The notes: generated by a model from the sequence alone, not told the origin. 33,310 nt of DNA from Nitrospinota bacterium (GCA_016194375.1 JACQBU010000003.1:1-33310); one strand, 5' to 3'. Shown: positions 8,086 through 17,841, counted from the stretch's first letter. Numbers and translations: made by a program.

Positions 8086-9177
8086 CTAGGCCGCCGCGGA
8101 CGGTTCGGAGCGAAGGACGTTGTACAACGTGTCGCGCCGCACCGGCTCCATCCCGGCCTCGCGTATCATCTCCTCGAGCTGGGAGATGGAGAGCGACTTG
8201 CCCGACTGCGCGCCGGCGGCGTTGGTTATCTTTTCCTCCACCACCGTGCCGTCAATGTCGTCCGCCCCGAAGAAGAGCGAGAGCTGGGAGACGGCGGGGG
8301 ATATCATTATCCAAAACGCCTTTATGTGGTCGAAGTTGTCCAGCATCAGCCGCGAGACGGCCAGCATGCGTATGTCGAGCTGGCCGGAGGTGAAGCACCT
8401 GTCGTCAAGGTCGGTGTTGAGCGGGTGGAACGCCAGCGGTATGAACGCCATGAAGCCGCCGGTCCTGTCCTGCAGGCTCCTCAGCCTCACGAGGTGGTCC
8501 ACGCGGTCCTCGGCGCTTTCGATGTGGCCGTAGAGCATGGTCGCGTTCGACCTAAGGCCCGCGTTGTGGGCGGTTTCCATGACCTCCAGCCAGCGCTCCC
8601 CGGATATCTTGTCCGGGCATATCCTCTTCCTCGTCTTTTCGGCGAATACCTCGGCGCCGCCGCCGGGAAGGGAGCCTAGCCCGGCGTCCTTCAGGTCCGC
8701 CAAAGTTTCCCGCAGGCTCATCCCGGATATGCGCGAGAAGTAGTCAATCTCGACCGCGGTGAACGCCTGAAGATGCACGCGCGGATAGGCGGAATGGAGG
8801 GCCGAGATGATCCCCCTGTAATACGAATAGGGGAGGTCCGGGTGAAGCCCCCCCACGACGTGGAATTCGGACACTAGCGGGTTGTACCCTTTTCCAGCCT
8901 CGTCGAGGACGTCGGCGATTTCCATCGTGTAGGAGCCTTCGGCCCCCTTTTCCCTTTGGAACGCGCAGAACCTGCATTTGTTCACGCAGACGTTGGTGTG
9001 GTTGATGTGGTTGTTGATGATGTAATGGGCGCGGTTGCCGTTCTTCCTCCTTCTTATCACGTCGGCGAGCCGTCCCACCGAAAGGAGGTCGGTGGTTTCC
9101 ATTAGGAAGAGCCCGTCCTCGAAGGAAAGCCGCTCGCCGCCTTCCACCTTACGCCCGATCTGGTCAAAATCCGCCAT
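8086..9177 (-). CDS. mqnE: Aminodeoxyfutalosine synthase MqnE (radical SAM)
   Basis: MqnE joins the MqnA product to S-adenosylmethionine to form aminofutalosine. The radical SAM cluster motif CxxxCxxC is C64, C68 and C71 (VCVNKCRFCAF). SLPGGGAEVF and FIPLAFHPLNTDL are typical of MqnE rather than the related MqnC. I chose the ATG at 9177 (363 residues, MADFDQIGRKVEGGERLSFEDG), which matches the usual N-terminus. The frame stays open to an ATG at 9237, but the extra residues do not look like the family. A TATAAT hexamer lies just upstream of the chosen start, so the leader may be very short. It is the first gene of the pair with mqnA. Confidence 0.88.
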   Translation of the reverse strand: MADFDQIGRKVEGGERLSFEDGLFLMETTDLLSVGRLADVIRRRKNGNRAHYIINNHINHTNVCVNKCRFCAFQREKGAEGSYTMEIADVLDEAGKGYNPLVSEFHVVGGLHPDLPYSYYRGIISALHSAYPRVHLQAFTAVEIDYFSRISGMSLRETLADLKDAGLGSLPGGGAEVFAEKTRKRICPDKISGERWLEVMETAHNAGLRSNATMLYGHIESAEDRVDHLVRLRSLQDRTGGFMAFIPLAFHPLNTDLDDRCFTSGQLDIRMLAVSRLMLDNFDHIKAFWIMISPAVSQLSLFFGADDIDGTVVEEKITNAAGAQSGKSLSISQLEEMIREAGMEPVRRDTLYNVLRSEPSAAA

Positions 9178-9335
9178 TAGGCGGTTATTATACCCCATCG
9201 CCGGACGGAAAAAATCGGTTCCCTTTTCCCGCCGCAAGGGCTGGAACCATGGGGTTGGCTTGCGTACCGGGAGTAGGATTGCAACATGCGGCGGCGGGGC
9301 AAAAGTGGATATGGCGAAGGCGCGGTTCGATTAGG

Positions 9336-9587
9336 TTAAGCCGGGACTTTACGCCTGGCCCACTCCGTGCTCTCCGCCTCCAAATCCCGTATGACCTCGT
9401 TGACGACGTCGTCGGGATACTTTCCGGAGAACTGGGCGCGCACGATGTCCTTGGCGAAGTAGGGGCCGCCGCACGAATATTGGTAGCCGCTCTCCGGACT
9501 TCCGGTGGGGTCGCAAACTTCGGGCTCGACGAAACCCTCCTTGAACCAGTCGTAAATTTCCTGTTTTCTAACGTCCGTATATTTCAT
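9336..9587 (-). CDS. Small protein of unknown function (83 aa)
   Basis: The ATG at 9587 follows a good ribosome binding site (AGGAAGGGG, about 10 nt upstream), which supports real translation. The product is acidic in its second half, has C25 and C39 and a YSCGGPYFAKDIVRAQF segment, and ends with a probable helix (DDVVNEVIRDLEAESTEWARRK). It has no signal peptide or membrane segment. I do not recognise the family. It lies downstream of holA on the same strand after a 92-nt gap that contains terminator-like palindromes, so it may have its own promoter. Confidence 0.6.
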   Translation of the reverse strand: MKYTDVRKQEIYDWFKEGFVEPEVCDPTGSPESGYQYSCGGPYFAKDIVRAQFSGKYPDDVVNEVIRDLEAESTEWARRKVPA

Positions 9588-9649
9588 AAAAATCGCCCCT
9601 TCCTACAATTATATTACCACCAATCTTACGATCGGGGGGAGGAACCTTT

Positions 9650-9677
9650 CGTACCCGGGTACGGGCGGGGGTCCCGT
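9650..9677 (-). terminator. Palindromes after holA, possible operon terminator
   Basis: A perfect 14-nt palindrome CGTACCCGGGTACG spans 9650-9663 and is followed (on the plus strand) by a hairpin with arms ACGGG (9661-9665) and CCCGT (9673-9677) that shares bases with it. The two are alternative folds. They lie directly after the stop of holA on the minus strand. No long T-run follows, so an intrinsic terminator is only possible. Confidence 0.35.
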
Positions 9678-9679
9678 TT

Positions 9680-10530
9680 TCATCGGGTGAGTGAGATTAT
9701 CTCAAGCTCCAAAATATGCCATTCGTCCGCCCCGCCGCCGTGGAGCCTTAGGTTGGCCCGCGACAGGCTGACGATGTTCCTTTTAAGGGTTTCCGAATCC
9801 GACTTGGACGCCTGTTCCGCGTATTTTGGGAAGTAATGCGGGTGTACGCCGCATTTCCCGGCCAGCTCGTAAGTCGGGAGGTTAAGCGGCTTGAGGGTTT
9901 TTATAAGAAGAAGAATCCTAAATTGGCGCGCCATCATCGCCAATATCGGCTCCACCCTCTCCCCGTTTTCCCTGAGCGACTTTAGTTGTACCAGCGAGTC
10001 CGCGGTCCTCTTGTCGGAGACGGCCTCCACGAGGTCGAATACGTTGTCCGCCGACGGCACGCTTATGCACGTCTCCACGTCGGCCGCACCGGCCGCTTCG
10101 TTCCGGCCGAGATACGTCTTGAGCTTTTCCAGCTCCGTATCAAGAAACGCGATTCTATCCCCGAACCTTTCCGCCATCAACGCGGCGGCGGCCGCGTCGA
10201 ACTTTATGCCGCTCGAGGCGAGCTTTTGGTTGACGATTCGCACCCGCTCGTTTTCCTTGGGGTCGAATTTCATCTCCGTCGTTTTCAGGGCGAATTCCTT
10301 CCAGCCCTTCCTCCGACCGTCCACCTTTCCGGCGGCGACCACGAGCACGACGTCGGGCGAAGGTTTTTCGGCGTATCGCAACAGTCCCGCGACGCCGGCG
10401 TCGGGTCCGCCGCCTCGGCGAGCAGTCTTCGTTTTATGTCCGCGACGGCGTCGCTTACGAGCCGCTCCTCCGGGCCGTGTATGAAAAAAACCTGGCCGCC
10501 GGACAGCTTTTTTGACGCCGAGGCCCCCAC
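9680..10530 (-). pseudogene. holA: DNA polymerase III delta subunit, disrupted by a frameshift and internal deletion
   Basis: The delta subunit opens and loads the sliding clamp. Two pieces in different frames together make a short HolA. The N-terminal piece starts at a GTG at 10530, 2 nt after the previous stop, and reads KLSGGQVFFIHGPEERLV then ADIKRRLLAEAADP. The C-terminal piece (about 10410 down to 9680) reads GVAGLLRYAEKPSPDVVLVV, then the rest of the ATPase-like and collar domains. The frame changes near 10390-10425. Compared with normal delta subunits (about 340 residues), roughly 50-60 residues between these pieces are missing, including the stretch before the LVLV strand. As the gene is normally essential, an assembly or sequencing error is at least as likely as a real lesion. 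The nearest simple ORF (from a TTG at 10381) would lack the N-terminus. Confidence 0.75.
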
Positions 10531-10532
10531 GC

Positions 10533-11261
10533 CTACCTGCCCTCGGCGAGTCGTCTTATCAGGTGTTCCGGAAGTTTTGCGCTGGCCATTTTTTTCTGGG
10601 TTTTTGCGATGTCGTACTCCACCCGCCGATAGCCCGCGTTGCGCCCCTTTTCGTCGTAGATTAGGTAGCATGCGTCGCGGTTGGAGTCGCGCGGCTGGCC
10701 GACGCTTCCGACGTTTATTATGTATTTTCGTTTCGCGTCCAGGGTCCAGTACAGGTCGTGAATCGGTATTATGTTGGCCTCGTCGGCGTACTCCAGGATT
10801 ATCGGCTGGTGGGAGTGTCCGACGAAGCAGACGTTCCTCTCCAGCGCCGCGTAGTTTTCCATGGCGTCTTGGAGCGAAACTATGTACAGCCACTCCTCCG
10901 GCTTGAGAGGTGTGGAATGGGCGAGTTGGACGTTGCCGAACAAACCCGAAGGGGAGAGGGTCTTGAGATACGCCTTGTTCTCGTCCGAAAGGACTTCCGT
11001 CGTCCAGACAAGGGACTCGTAGGCCTGCGGGTTGAAGTACGAGGGGTCCGTCAGCCCCACCGCGGCCCAGTCGTGGTTGCCGGCCAAAACGACGTCGGCG
11101 TTCTCCCTGACCATGCCCACGCATTCGTTGGGGTTTGGCCCGTAGCCCACCATGTCCCCCAGAAATATCCTAGCGTCCGGCTCCTCGCGCTTCATGTCGT
11201 CAAGCACCGCGGCGAGGGCCTCCATGTTTCCGTGCACGTCCGAATATACGGCCAGCTTCAT
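10533..11261 (-). CDS. Metallophosphoesterase (YfcE/MJ0936-like)
   Basis: This 242-residue protein has the full calcineurin-like phosphoesterase signature for two metal ions: D8 and H10 (SDVHGN), GDMVGYGPNP, GNHDW, a middle histidine (QLAHSTP) and GHSHQP, followed by INVGSVGQPRD. It probably hydrolyses a phosphodiester or phosphomonoester in the cytosol, but the substrate is not predictable. It starts 5 nt after the nusB stop, and the next gene (holA) starts 2 nt after its own stop, so it is an internal gene of the long operon. Confidence 0.85.
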   Translation of the reverse strand: MKLAVYSDVHGNMEALAAVLDDMKREEPDARIFLGDMVGYGPNPNECVGMVRENADVVLAGNHDWAAVGLTDPSYFNPQAYESLVWTTEVLSDENKAYLKTLSPSGLFGNVQLAHSTPLKPEEWLYIVSLQDAMENYAALERNVCFVGHSHQPIILEYADEANIIPIHDLYWTLDAKRKYIINVGSVGQPRDSNRDACYLIYDEKGRNAGYRRVEYDIAKTQKKMASAKLPEHLIRRLAEGR

Positions 11262-11266
11262 CGTTG

Positions 11267-11659
11267 TCAGCCGCGGGTTTGCTTCGCTATTTTGCCGAGC
11301 ACGCCGTTGATGAACGGCGCCGAATCGGGGGACGAATATTGTTTTGCTATCTCAAGCGCCTCGTCCACGACTACGGCGACCGGGACGTCGGGGCATTCGA
11401 GCAGTTCAAAGGAGGCGGCGCGCAGTATGTTCCTGTCGATGGTCGCCATGCGCTCCAGCGGCCAGTTTTCGCTGGAGCCGGTGATTAGCGAGTCTATCTC
11501 CTCTTTTCTTCTCGCGACCCCGTCGACGATTTTCATGGCGTCCTCCCGCATGGTCCGGGAGGCCTTGTGGCTTCCCCAGTAGTCGTCCGCCTTGGTCTCG
11601 CCGGGAAAATCCATCGAGTACATTATCCGCATGGCGGCTTCCCTGGCGCTTCTGTTCAT
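11267..11659 (-). CDS. nusB: Transcription antitermination protein NusB
   Basis: This 130-residue all-helical protein matches NusB, which binds boxA RNA with NusE (ribosomal protein S10) and supports antitermination in rRNA operons. Recognisable segments are RSAREAAMRIMYSMDF at the N-terminus, ERMATIDRNILRAASFELL in the middle and VDEALEIAKQYSSPDSAPFINGVL at the C-terminus. Length is normal. It follows ribH by 16 nt, the common ribH-nusB arrangement seen in many bacteria. Confidence 0.93.
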   Translation of the reverse strand: MNRSAREAAMRIMYSMDFPGETKADDYWGSHKASRTMREDAMKIVDGVARRKEEIDSLITGSSENWPLERMATIDRNILRAASFELLECPDVPVAVVVDEALEIAKQYSSPDSAPFINGVLGKIAKQTRG

Positions 11660-11675
11660 CCCGGAAACGCGCCGA

Positions 11676-12140
11676 CTACGGCTTTTGGCCGTTGAGGTCT
11701 ATCATTTCGAGCGCGGTCATCGCGGCGTCCCAGCCCCGGTTGCCCGCCTTGCCGCCGGCGCGGTCCGTCGCCTGTTCGACGTTTTCCGCGGTCACGACGC
11801 CGTAAACGACCGGAATCGGGGAGGTGAACGCAAGCGATGCTATCCCTTTGGTGACCGCCGCGGCGAGATGCTCGTAATGCGTCGTCTCCCCCCTGATTAT
11901 CGCGCCAAGGCAGACCACGGCGTCGAACTTTCCCGAGTCCACGGCCTTTCTGGCGGCCGCGGGTATCTCAAACGCGCCCGGGACGCGGATGAGCGTGAGG
12001 TCCGCGTCGGCCGCGCCGTGGCGGACCAAGCAGTCCCTCGCCCCCTCGACGAGCCTCGAGCATATGAACTCGTTGAACCTGCTGGAAACGACGGCCACTT
12101 TGCGGTTTGCGCCGGAAAGCTTCCCCTCGACGATTCTCAC
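11676..12140 (-). CDS. ribH: 6,7-dimethyl-8-ribityllumazine synthase
   Basis: Lumazine synthase condenses 5-amino-6-ribitylaminouracil with 3,4-dihydroxy-2-butanone 4-phosphate. The frame is open far upstream, but the start is the GTG at 12140: it overlaps the ribBA stop (GTGA, 4 nt), has AGGGAGGGGAGA just before it, and gives 154 residues, the normal size. Motifs are SRFNEFI, GAFEIP (55-60) and [13 protein letters not shown] with catalytic H88. It forms an oligomeric cytosolic shell in this family. Coupling to ribBA fits its need for that enzyme's product. Confidence 0.93.
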   Translation of the reverse strand: MRIVEGKLSGANRKVAVVSSRFNEFICSRLVEGARDCLVRHGAADADLTLIRVPGAFEIPAAARKAVDSGKFDAVVCLGAIIRGETTHYEHLAAAVTKGIASLAFTSPIPVVYGVVTAENVEQATDRAGGKAGNRGWDAAMTALEMIDLNGQKP

Positions 12141-13390
12141 CTTGTCTCCCCTCCCTTTATGTCCAGAATGTGGCCGAGCTTGTCCTTTTTGGTCTTGAGG
12201 TATTTTATGTTGTCCTTCTTCGGCTGGGTCGCCAGCGGCACGCGTTCCACCACCTTCAGGCCGTACCCCTCGAGCCCGACTATCTTTTTCGGGTTGTTCG
12301 TCAACAGACGCATGTTCCCGACGCCGATGTGCTTCAATATCTGCGCGCCTATCCCGTAGTCGCGCAGGTCGGGCAAAAAGCCGAGTTTTTCGTTCGCCTC
12401 CACGGTGTCGTCCCCCTTGTCCTGCAGGGCGTAGGCCATTATCTTGTTGATGAGGCCTATGCCGCGCCCCTCCTGGAAAAGATATATCAACACCCCGGCC
12501 CCCTCGCTTGCTATGGCGTTTAGCGCGGCCTTGAGCTGTTCTCCGCAGTCGCACCTGTTCGAGTGGAAGACGTCCCCCGTCAGGCACTGGGAGTGGACCC
12601 GCACGAGTGTGTCGCGGTCCGGCCTCACGTCCCCCATCACCAGCGCCACGTGTTGGTCCCCGTTTATCGAGTTTTCGTAGCAGGCGATGCGGAACGTCCC
12701 GAAGTCGGTGGGAAGAGTGGCCTCGGCCACCTTTTTCACCAGTGATTCGCGGCTGAGCCTGTAGTTGATTATGTCCTTGACGGTGAGTATGCCCAACCCG
12801 TGTTCTGCGGCGAATTTTTCCAGGTCCGGCAATCTGGCCATCGTCCCGTCGTCCTTCATTATTTCGCATATCACCCCGGCCGGAATCAGCCCCGCGATGC
12901 GGGCGAGGTCAACGGAGCCCTCGGTCTGCCCAGCACGGACCAGCACGCCCCCCTCGCGCGCGCGAAGCGGGAAAACGTGTCCGGGGCTCACGAGGTCCTC
13001 CGGCCTGGCGCCCGGGTTCACGGCAGTCTTGATGGTCTGCGCCCTGTCGGCCGCGGATATTCCGGTGGTGACGCCGTGGCGCGCCTCGATCGAGACGGTG
13101 AACGCCGTGGAGAACCTGGCCCTGTTCTTTTCTGTCATCAGGGGCAGGCCGAGGGAGTCCACCTTTTCGGGCGTGAGGGCCAGGCAGATTAGCCCTCGCC
13201 CGTGTCTGGCCATGAAATTGACGATTTCCGGCGTGACGCGTTCCGCCGCGCAGACGAGGTCCCCCTCGTTTTCCCTGTCCTCGTCGTCGATGAGGATGAC
13301 CATCCGGCCCTTTGCCAGCTCCTCCGCCGCCGTTTTCACCGAGCAGAACTTAGCCGCCTTGGGGCCGGCAACATTGTTTACTGACTTCAT
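12137..13390 (-). CDS. ribBA: Bifunctional dihydroxybutanone phosphate synthase / GTP cyclohydrolase II
   Basis: RibBA provides both branch precursors of riboflavin. The N-terminal half (about 1-205) is the RibB domain with [10 protein letters not shown] and [14 protein letters not shown]. The C-terminal half is GTP cyclohydrolase II with [19 protein letters not shown], whose three cysteines bind zinc, and [12 protein letters not shown] chose the ATG at 13390 (417 residues) because a GGAG lies just upstream and the sequence then starts like other family members. In-frame starts at 13414 and 13525 would add residues without family support. It lies 76 nt after ribE and overlaps ribH by 4 nt. 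Confidence 0.93.
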   Translation of the reverse strand: MKSVNNVAGPKAAKFCSVKTAAEELAKGRMVILIDDEDRENEGDLVCAAERVTPEIVNFMARHGRGLICLALTPEKVDSLGLPLMTEKNRARFSTAFTVSIEARHGVTTGISAADRAQTIKTAVNPGARPEDLVSPGHVFPLRAREGGVLVRAGQTEGSVDLARIAGLIPAGVICEIMKDDGTMARLPDLEKFAAEHGLGILTVKDIINYRLSRESLVKKVAEATLPTDFGTFRIACYENSINGDQHVALVMGDVRPDRDTLVRVHSQCLTGDVFHSNRCDCGEQLKAALNAIASEGAGVLIYLFQEGRGIGLINKIMAYALQDKGDDTVEANEKLGFLPDLRDYGIGAQILKHIGVGNMRLLTNNPKKIVGLEGYGLKVVERVPLATQPKKDNIKYLKTKKDKLGHILDIKGGETR

Positions 13391-13466
13391 ACAACTCCGT
13401 GCAAAATCGCCCATTGGTCCGCCGAGGCGCCCGTTTAAGGCCGCCCGCGCCCTCGATGATGAGGCG

Positions 13467-14069
13467 TCAACCGCCCCCCTTGAGGGGGGCCAGAAGTTTC
13501 TCGGCGTATTTCGCCATGATATCACATTCGAGGTTGACCCGGGAGTTGGCGGCCAGGGACGAAAGGTTCGTGGCGTCGAGCGTGTGGGGGATCAGGGCCG
13601 TAGTTATCCGGGCCCCCTTGACCCTCGCGATGGTGAGGCTCACGCCGTTGACGGCGACGGAGCCCTTTTCCACGGCGTACCTGGCGAGGCCGGCGGGAAG
13701 CGCGAAGTCAAGCTCCACGTACTCGCCCGATCTCCGCCTGCCGGCGCAACGCCCCACTCCGTCCACGTGCCCCTGCACGATGTGGCCACCGAGCCTGTCC
13801 GAGGCGCGCAGGGCCTTTTCGAGGTTCACCCCGGCCCCCTTTTTGTACTTTCCGATTATGGAGCGGTCGAGGGTTTCCTTCGAAACGTCGAACGCGCATT
13901 CGGCGCCGGACTTTCGGGCGGCCGTCAGGCACACGCCGTCGACCGCGACGCTGTCGCCGATTTTCACGTCCCCCCAGAAACCCTCCGCTTTTATCACGAG
14001 GTCGGCCGACGAGCCCGCCGCGGAAATCCGCGCCACTTTGCCGACGGCCTGAATTATCCCGGTGAACAT
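13467..14069 (-). CDS. ribE: Riboflavin synthase alpha chain
   Basis: Riboflavin synthase dismutates two lumazine molecules to riboflavin and a ribitylaminouracil. This 200-residue protein has the two tandem lumazine-binding barrels, the first starting [12 protein letters not shown] and containing VDGVCLTA, the second starting with [13 protein letters not shown] and containing VNGVSLTI. The start at 14069 was chosen because MFTGIIQ is the conserved N-terminus and its ATG overlaps the ribD stop by one base (TGATG). The longer open frame is not supported. Confidence 0.93.
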   Translation of the reverse strand: MFTGIIQAVGKVARISAAGSSADLVIKAEGFWGDVKIGDSVAVDGVCLTAARKSGAECAFDVSKETLDRSIIGKYKKGAGVNLEKALRASDRLGGHIVQGHVDGVGRCAGRRRSGEYVELDFALPAGLARYAVEKGSVAVNGVSLTIARVKGARITTALIPHTLDATNLSSLAANSRVNLECDIMAKYAEKLLAPLKGGG

Positions 14070-15172
14070 CAGCGCCTTATGTAGCCTTCGACGAGGAAGT
14101 TTTCCGAGCGGGCCTTCCCCCCCTCCCGGACGGCGGTGAAGGAAACGCAATCGAGCGTCATGGCCTTCGCGAGGCTCCTGCCGGACGCGTCCCCCGTCAA
14201 GCGGGAGGCCCCTCCCAGTATTATCGGCGCGTAGAAGAGGGCCACCTTGTCCACGACCCCCTCCTTCAGGGCCTCCGAGAAAATCGCCGCCCCTCCCTCC
14301 AACAGCAGGGAAAGGACGTTTCTTTTCCCCAGCTCCCTCATCAGCTCCGCGAGGTCGACCTTCTTGTTCTTTTCACGAACGTTGATTATCGTAGCCCCCT
14401 CGTCCTCAAGCTCCCTCGCCTTTTTTTCGTCCCCGCTCGCGGTCGCTATCAGCACCTCGCCGCCGTGGGAGTGGAGGATTCGGGCGCCCGGGGGCGTCTG
14501 GAGCGAGCTGTCCACTATCACCCTCAGCGGTTGTTTGACGCCCTTTTTGTCCAGCCGCACGTTTAGCCTCGGGTCGTCCTTTAGGACGGTGTTCACGCCG
14601 ACCATCACCGCGTCGTTCACGTTGCGCATCTCGTGCGCCCTCAGCCGGGACGTCTCGTTGCTAATCCATTTGGAGACGCCCTCGGAGTCGGCTATTTTTC
14701 CGTCGAGGCTCAGGGCCGCCTTTAGCGTGACGAACGGGGTCTTTTGCGTGACGAACTTGTAGTAGGCCTCGTTGAGTTTTTTCGCCTCCTTCTCAAGCAG
14801 TCCGCGGAGCACCGTTATCCCCGCCCTTTTTAGCAGGGTCATCCCCTGTCCGCTGACGAGGGGGTTGGGGTCCTGCATGGCGACGACCACCTTTTTTATG
14901 CCCGCCTTGATTATCGCGTCGGTGCACGGGGGCGTCCTGCCGTGGTGACAGCACGGCTCGAGCGTGACGTACAAACAGGAGTCCTTCGCCGCCCCCTTGG
15001 CCTTTTTTATCGCCGCGACCTCAGCGTGGTCGCTTCCGGCCTTCTCGTGGTGCCCCTCGGCGATTATCTTGTTCCCCTTGACGATGACCGCGCCGACCAT
15101 CGGGTTCGGGCTGGTGCGCCCCCGCGCCTTTTCGGCAAGCTGGAGTGCGCGCACCATAAATTCGGGCTTCAT
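14069..15172 (-). CDS. ribD: Bifunctional riboflavin deaminase/reductase RibD
   Basis: RibD deaminates the GTP cyclohydrolase II product and then reduces its ribose to ribityl with NADPH. The N-terminal deaminase domain has the zinc site H49-A-E51 and C74/C83 ([13 protein letters not shown]). The C-terminal reductase domain starts near residue 145 with [15 protein letters not shown] and includes [14 protein letters not shown]. Length (367 residues) is typical. It starts 14 nt after the ppdK stop, too close for an FMN riboswitch, so expression should follow the upstream genes. Confidence 0.94.
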   Translation of the reverse strand: MKPEFMVRALQLAEKARGRTSPNPMVGAVIVKGNKIIAEGHHEKAGSDHAEVAAIKKAKGAAKDSCLYVTLEPCCHHGRTPPCTDAIIKAGIKKVVVAMQDPNPLVSGQGMTLLKRAGITVLRGLLEKEAKKLNEAYYKFVTQKTPFVTLKAALSLDGKIADSEGVSKWISNETSRLRAHEMRNVNDAVMVGVNTVLKDDPRLNVRLDKKGVKQPLRVIVDSSLQTPPGARILHSHGGEVLIATASGDEKKARELEDEGATIINVREKNKKVDLAELMRELGKRNVLSLLLEGGAAIFSEALKEGVVDKVALFYAPIILGGASRLTGDASGRSLAKAMTLDCVSFTAVREGGKARSENFLVEGYIRR

Positions 15173-15186
15173 AAGACCAAGTCAAA

Positions 15187-17841
15187 TCAGGCGGTGCCGG
15201 ATTCCCCCGTTTTGGTTCCCTGGGTGAGCGCCGCGTGCGCGGCGGCAAGCCGGGCGATGGGCAGGCGGTAGGGGGAGCAACTGACGTAGTTCAGCCCCAG
15301 CCTGTGGCAGAGGTTCACGGAAAGCGGGTCGCCCCCGTGCTCGCCGCAGATGCCCACCTTCAGCTTCTTGTTCGTTTTTCTCCCCTTCGCCACCCCCATT
15401 TGCATGAGCTGGCCGACCCCCTCCTCGTCTATGCTCACGAACGGATCCTCCTTGAAGACGCCTTTTTCAACGTACTGCGGCAGGAAGGTGCCGGCGTCGT
15501 CCCTGCTCAAACCGAGCGTCGTCTGGGTGAGGTCGTTCGTGCCGAAGGAGAAAAAGTCCGCGATTGTCGCTATCTTGTCCGCCACCAGCGCGGCGCGGGG
15601 AAGCTCTATCATGGTCCCGATGACGACGGGCATTTTTATCCTGGCCTTCTTAAGCACCTCGCCGGCGACTCTCAAGGCCATGTCGCGGCATATCTTCAGC
15701 TCCTGGAAGGTCCCCACCAGCGGTATCATCACCTCCGGAATTGCGTCCACACGGTTTTTGCGGAGCTCGGAGGCGGCCTCGTAGATGGCGCGCACCTGCA
15801 TCTCGTAAATCTCCGGGAAGGTGATTCCGAGCCTGCCTCCGCGGTGGCCGAGCATCGGGTTCGCCTCGACCAGTTGTTTGGCGCGCTTTTCGACGTCCTT
15901 GGGCGGCAGGTGTATTTCATGCGCCACGGTGGCGAGTTGCTCGTCCGTTTTCGGCAGGAACTCGTGCAACGGGGGGTCCAAAAGCCGTATCGTGACCGGC
16001 AACCCCTCCATGGCCTTTAGAATCCCCTTGAAGTCGTTCCGTTGCATGGGCAAAAGCTTCTTTAACGCGCGGTCGCGGGCCGCTTTGTCGTCCGCTATTA
16101 TCATCTCGCGCACGGCGAGTATCCTGTCCTTGGCGAAAAACATGTGCTCGGTCCTGCAAAGCCCGATCCCCTCGGCGCCGAACCTCCTCGCCAGCGCGGC
16201 GTCCGCCGGCGTGTCCGCGTTGGCCCTGACCCCGAGCGCGCGCATGTCGTCGGCCCAGCCCATCAGCGTGTCAAAATATTCTGACAACGAGGGGGACACG
16301 AGGTTGGTCTTTCCCAGCATCACCTTTCCGGTGCTTCCGTCCAGCGTTATCCAGTCCCCGGCGTGGACGGCCGTCTTGCCCACCGCGAAGAATCCGTGCG
16401 GCTCGTCTATCAGTATTTCCCCGACGCCGGAGATGCAACATTTTCCCATTCCGCGCGCCACCACCGCCGCGTGGGAGGTCATGCCGCCGTGCACCGTGAG
16501 TATGCCCTTGGAGACGCTCATCCCGCTCAAGTCCTCCGGCGAGGTCTCGTACCGGACGAGTATGGGGCTTCCCCCCTTTTCGGCCAGTTGCCTCGCCTCC
16601 AGCGAGGAAAAGACCACTTGGCCCACGGCCGCGCCCGGCGAGGCGGGCAGGCCCGTGGCGATGACGCTCACCTTTGCGTTCGGGTCCACCGTCGGATGCA
16701 GAAGCTGGTCCAGTTGGGCCGGCTCTATCCGTTTTATCGCCGTGTTTTTGGTGATTCTCTTTTCCTTCACCATGTCCACGGCGACCCTGACGGCGGCGGC
16801 GGCGGTCCGTTTTCCGACGCGGGCCTGTAACATGTAAAGCTTTCCGTCTTCTATCGTGAACTCGAGGTCCAGCATGTCGGAGTAATGGTTCTCAAGATTT
16901 TTCGCTATTTTCAGCAGTTCGGCGGTGGCCTCGGGGAACACCTTGCTCATGCCCGCAACGTTTAGCGGGGTTCGAATTCCCGCCACCACGTCCTCCCCCT
17001 GCGCGTTGACGAGGAATTCGCCGAAAAATTTGTTTTCGCCCGTGCTGGGGTTGCGCGTGAAGGCCACGCCCGTGCCCGAGTTGTTCCCCATGTTGCCGAA
17101 AACCATGGACTGCACGTTGACGGCGGTGCCCCAATTGTCCGGGATGTTGTAAAGTCCTCGGTAGTCCCGGGCCCGTTGGTTGTCCCAGGACTCGAAAACG
17201 GCGTTTATGGCCATCGTCAGCTGTCTTTTGGGGTCCTGCGGGAACGGCTTGCCGTAATGCTTGTGAACCGCCCCCTTAAAGTCCTCCACCAGCTCCGCGA
17301 GCGCCTTGGCCGAGAGGTCGGCGTCAAAACGCGCGCCGACCGACAGCTTTTTCTCCTCCAGCAGGTCGCTGAATACGCTCTTGCCCACGTTCAGCACCAC
17401 GTCGCCGAACATGGCGATGAACCTCCGGTAGGAGTCGTACACAAACCGCTCGTTTCCCGACCTTTTGACGAGCGAGGGCACGGTGGCATCGTTGAGGCCG
17501 AGGTTGAGGACCGTGTCCATCATCCCGGGCATCGAGGCGCGCGCGCCGGAGCGAACGGAGAGGAGAAGCGGGTTGTCCGCGGAGCCGAACTTCTTCGCCA
17601 TCCGTGTTTCCAGCCTTTTGAGGTTTTTTGCGATCTCGTCCCTGAGGCCGTCGGGGTATTTCCCCTTGTGGGTGAAGTAGTGCACGCACGCCGCGGTGGA
17701 GATGGTGAATCCGGCGGGCACCGGACAGCCGAGGTTGCACATTTCGGCGAGGTTCGCCCCCTTGCCGCCGAGAAGGTTCTTCATGTCCGCGGCGCCCTCG
17801 GCCCTGCCCGGACCGAAGAAATAGACGTATTTTTTTGCCAT
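15187..17841 (-). CDS. ppdK: Pyruvate, phosphate dikinase
   Basis: PPDK reversibly converts pyruvate, ATP and phosphate to PEP, AMP and pyrophosphate, serving glycolysis or gluconeogenesis. The 884 residues comprise an N-terminal ATP-grasp region (GGKGANLAEMCNLGCPVPAGFTIS), the central phospho-histidine domain with H457 in GGMTSHAAVVARGMGKC, and the C-terminal TIM barrel, where C832 in GICGEHGGDP is the expected acid/base residue. All catalytic landmarks are present. It starts 36 nt after glyS, an arrangement also seen in other bacteria, and is followed 14 nt later by ribD. Confidence 0.96.
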   Translation of the reverse strand: MAKKYVYFFGPGRAEGAADMKNLLGGKGANLAEMCNLGCPVPAGFTISTAACVHYFTHKGKYPDGLRDEIAKNLKRLETRMAKKFGSADNPLLLSVRSGARASMPGMMDTVLNLGLNDATVPSLVKRSGNERFVYDSYRRFIAMFGDVVLNVGKSVFSDLLEEKKLSVGARFDADLSAKALAELVEDFKGAVHKHYGKPFPQDPKRQLTMAINAVFESWDNQRARDYRGLYNIPDNWGTAVNVQSMVFGNMGNNSGTGVAFTRNPSTGENKFFGEFLVNAQGEDVVAGIRTPLNVAGMSKVFPEATAELLKIAKNLENHYSDMLDLEFTIEDGKLYMLQARVGKRTAAAAVRVAVDMVKEKRITKNTAIKRIEPAQLDQLLHPTVDPNAKVSVIATGLPASPGAAVGQVVFSSLEARQLAEKGGSPILVRYETSPEDLSGMSVSKGILTVHGGMTSHAAVVARGMGKCCISGVGEILIDEPHGFFAVGKTAVHAGDWITLDGSTGKVMLGKTNLVSPSLSEYFDTLMGWADDMRALGVRANADTPADAALARRFGAEGIGLCRTEHMFFAKDRILAVREMIIADDKAARDRALKKLLPMQRNDFKGILKAMEGLPVTIRLLDPPLHEFLPKTDEQLATVAHEIHLPPKDVEKRAKQLVEANPMLGHRGGRLGITFPEIYEMQVRAIYEAASELRKNRVDAIPEVMIPLVGTFQELKICRDMALRVAGEVLKKARIKMPVVIGTMIELPRAALVADKIATIADFFSFGTNDLTQTTLGLSRDDAGTFLPQYVEKGVFKEDPFVSIDEEGVGQLMQMGVAKGRKTNKKLKVGICGEHGGDPLSVNLCHRLGLNYVSCSPYRLPIARLAAAHAALTQGTKTGESGTA

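Noticed and set aside
12141-12869. Upstream extension of the lumazine synthase frame
   Set aside because: It overlaps ribBA in another frame and has no family resemblance. The GTG at 12140 gives the normal protein length.
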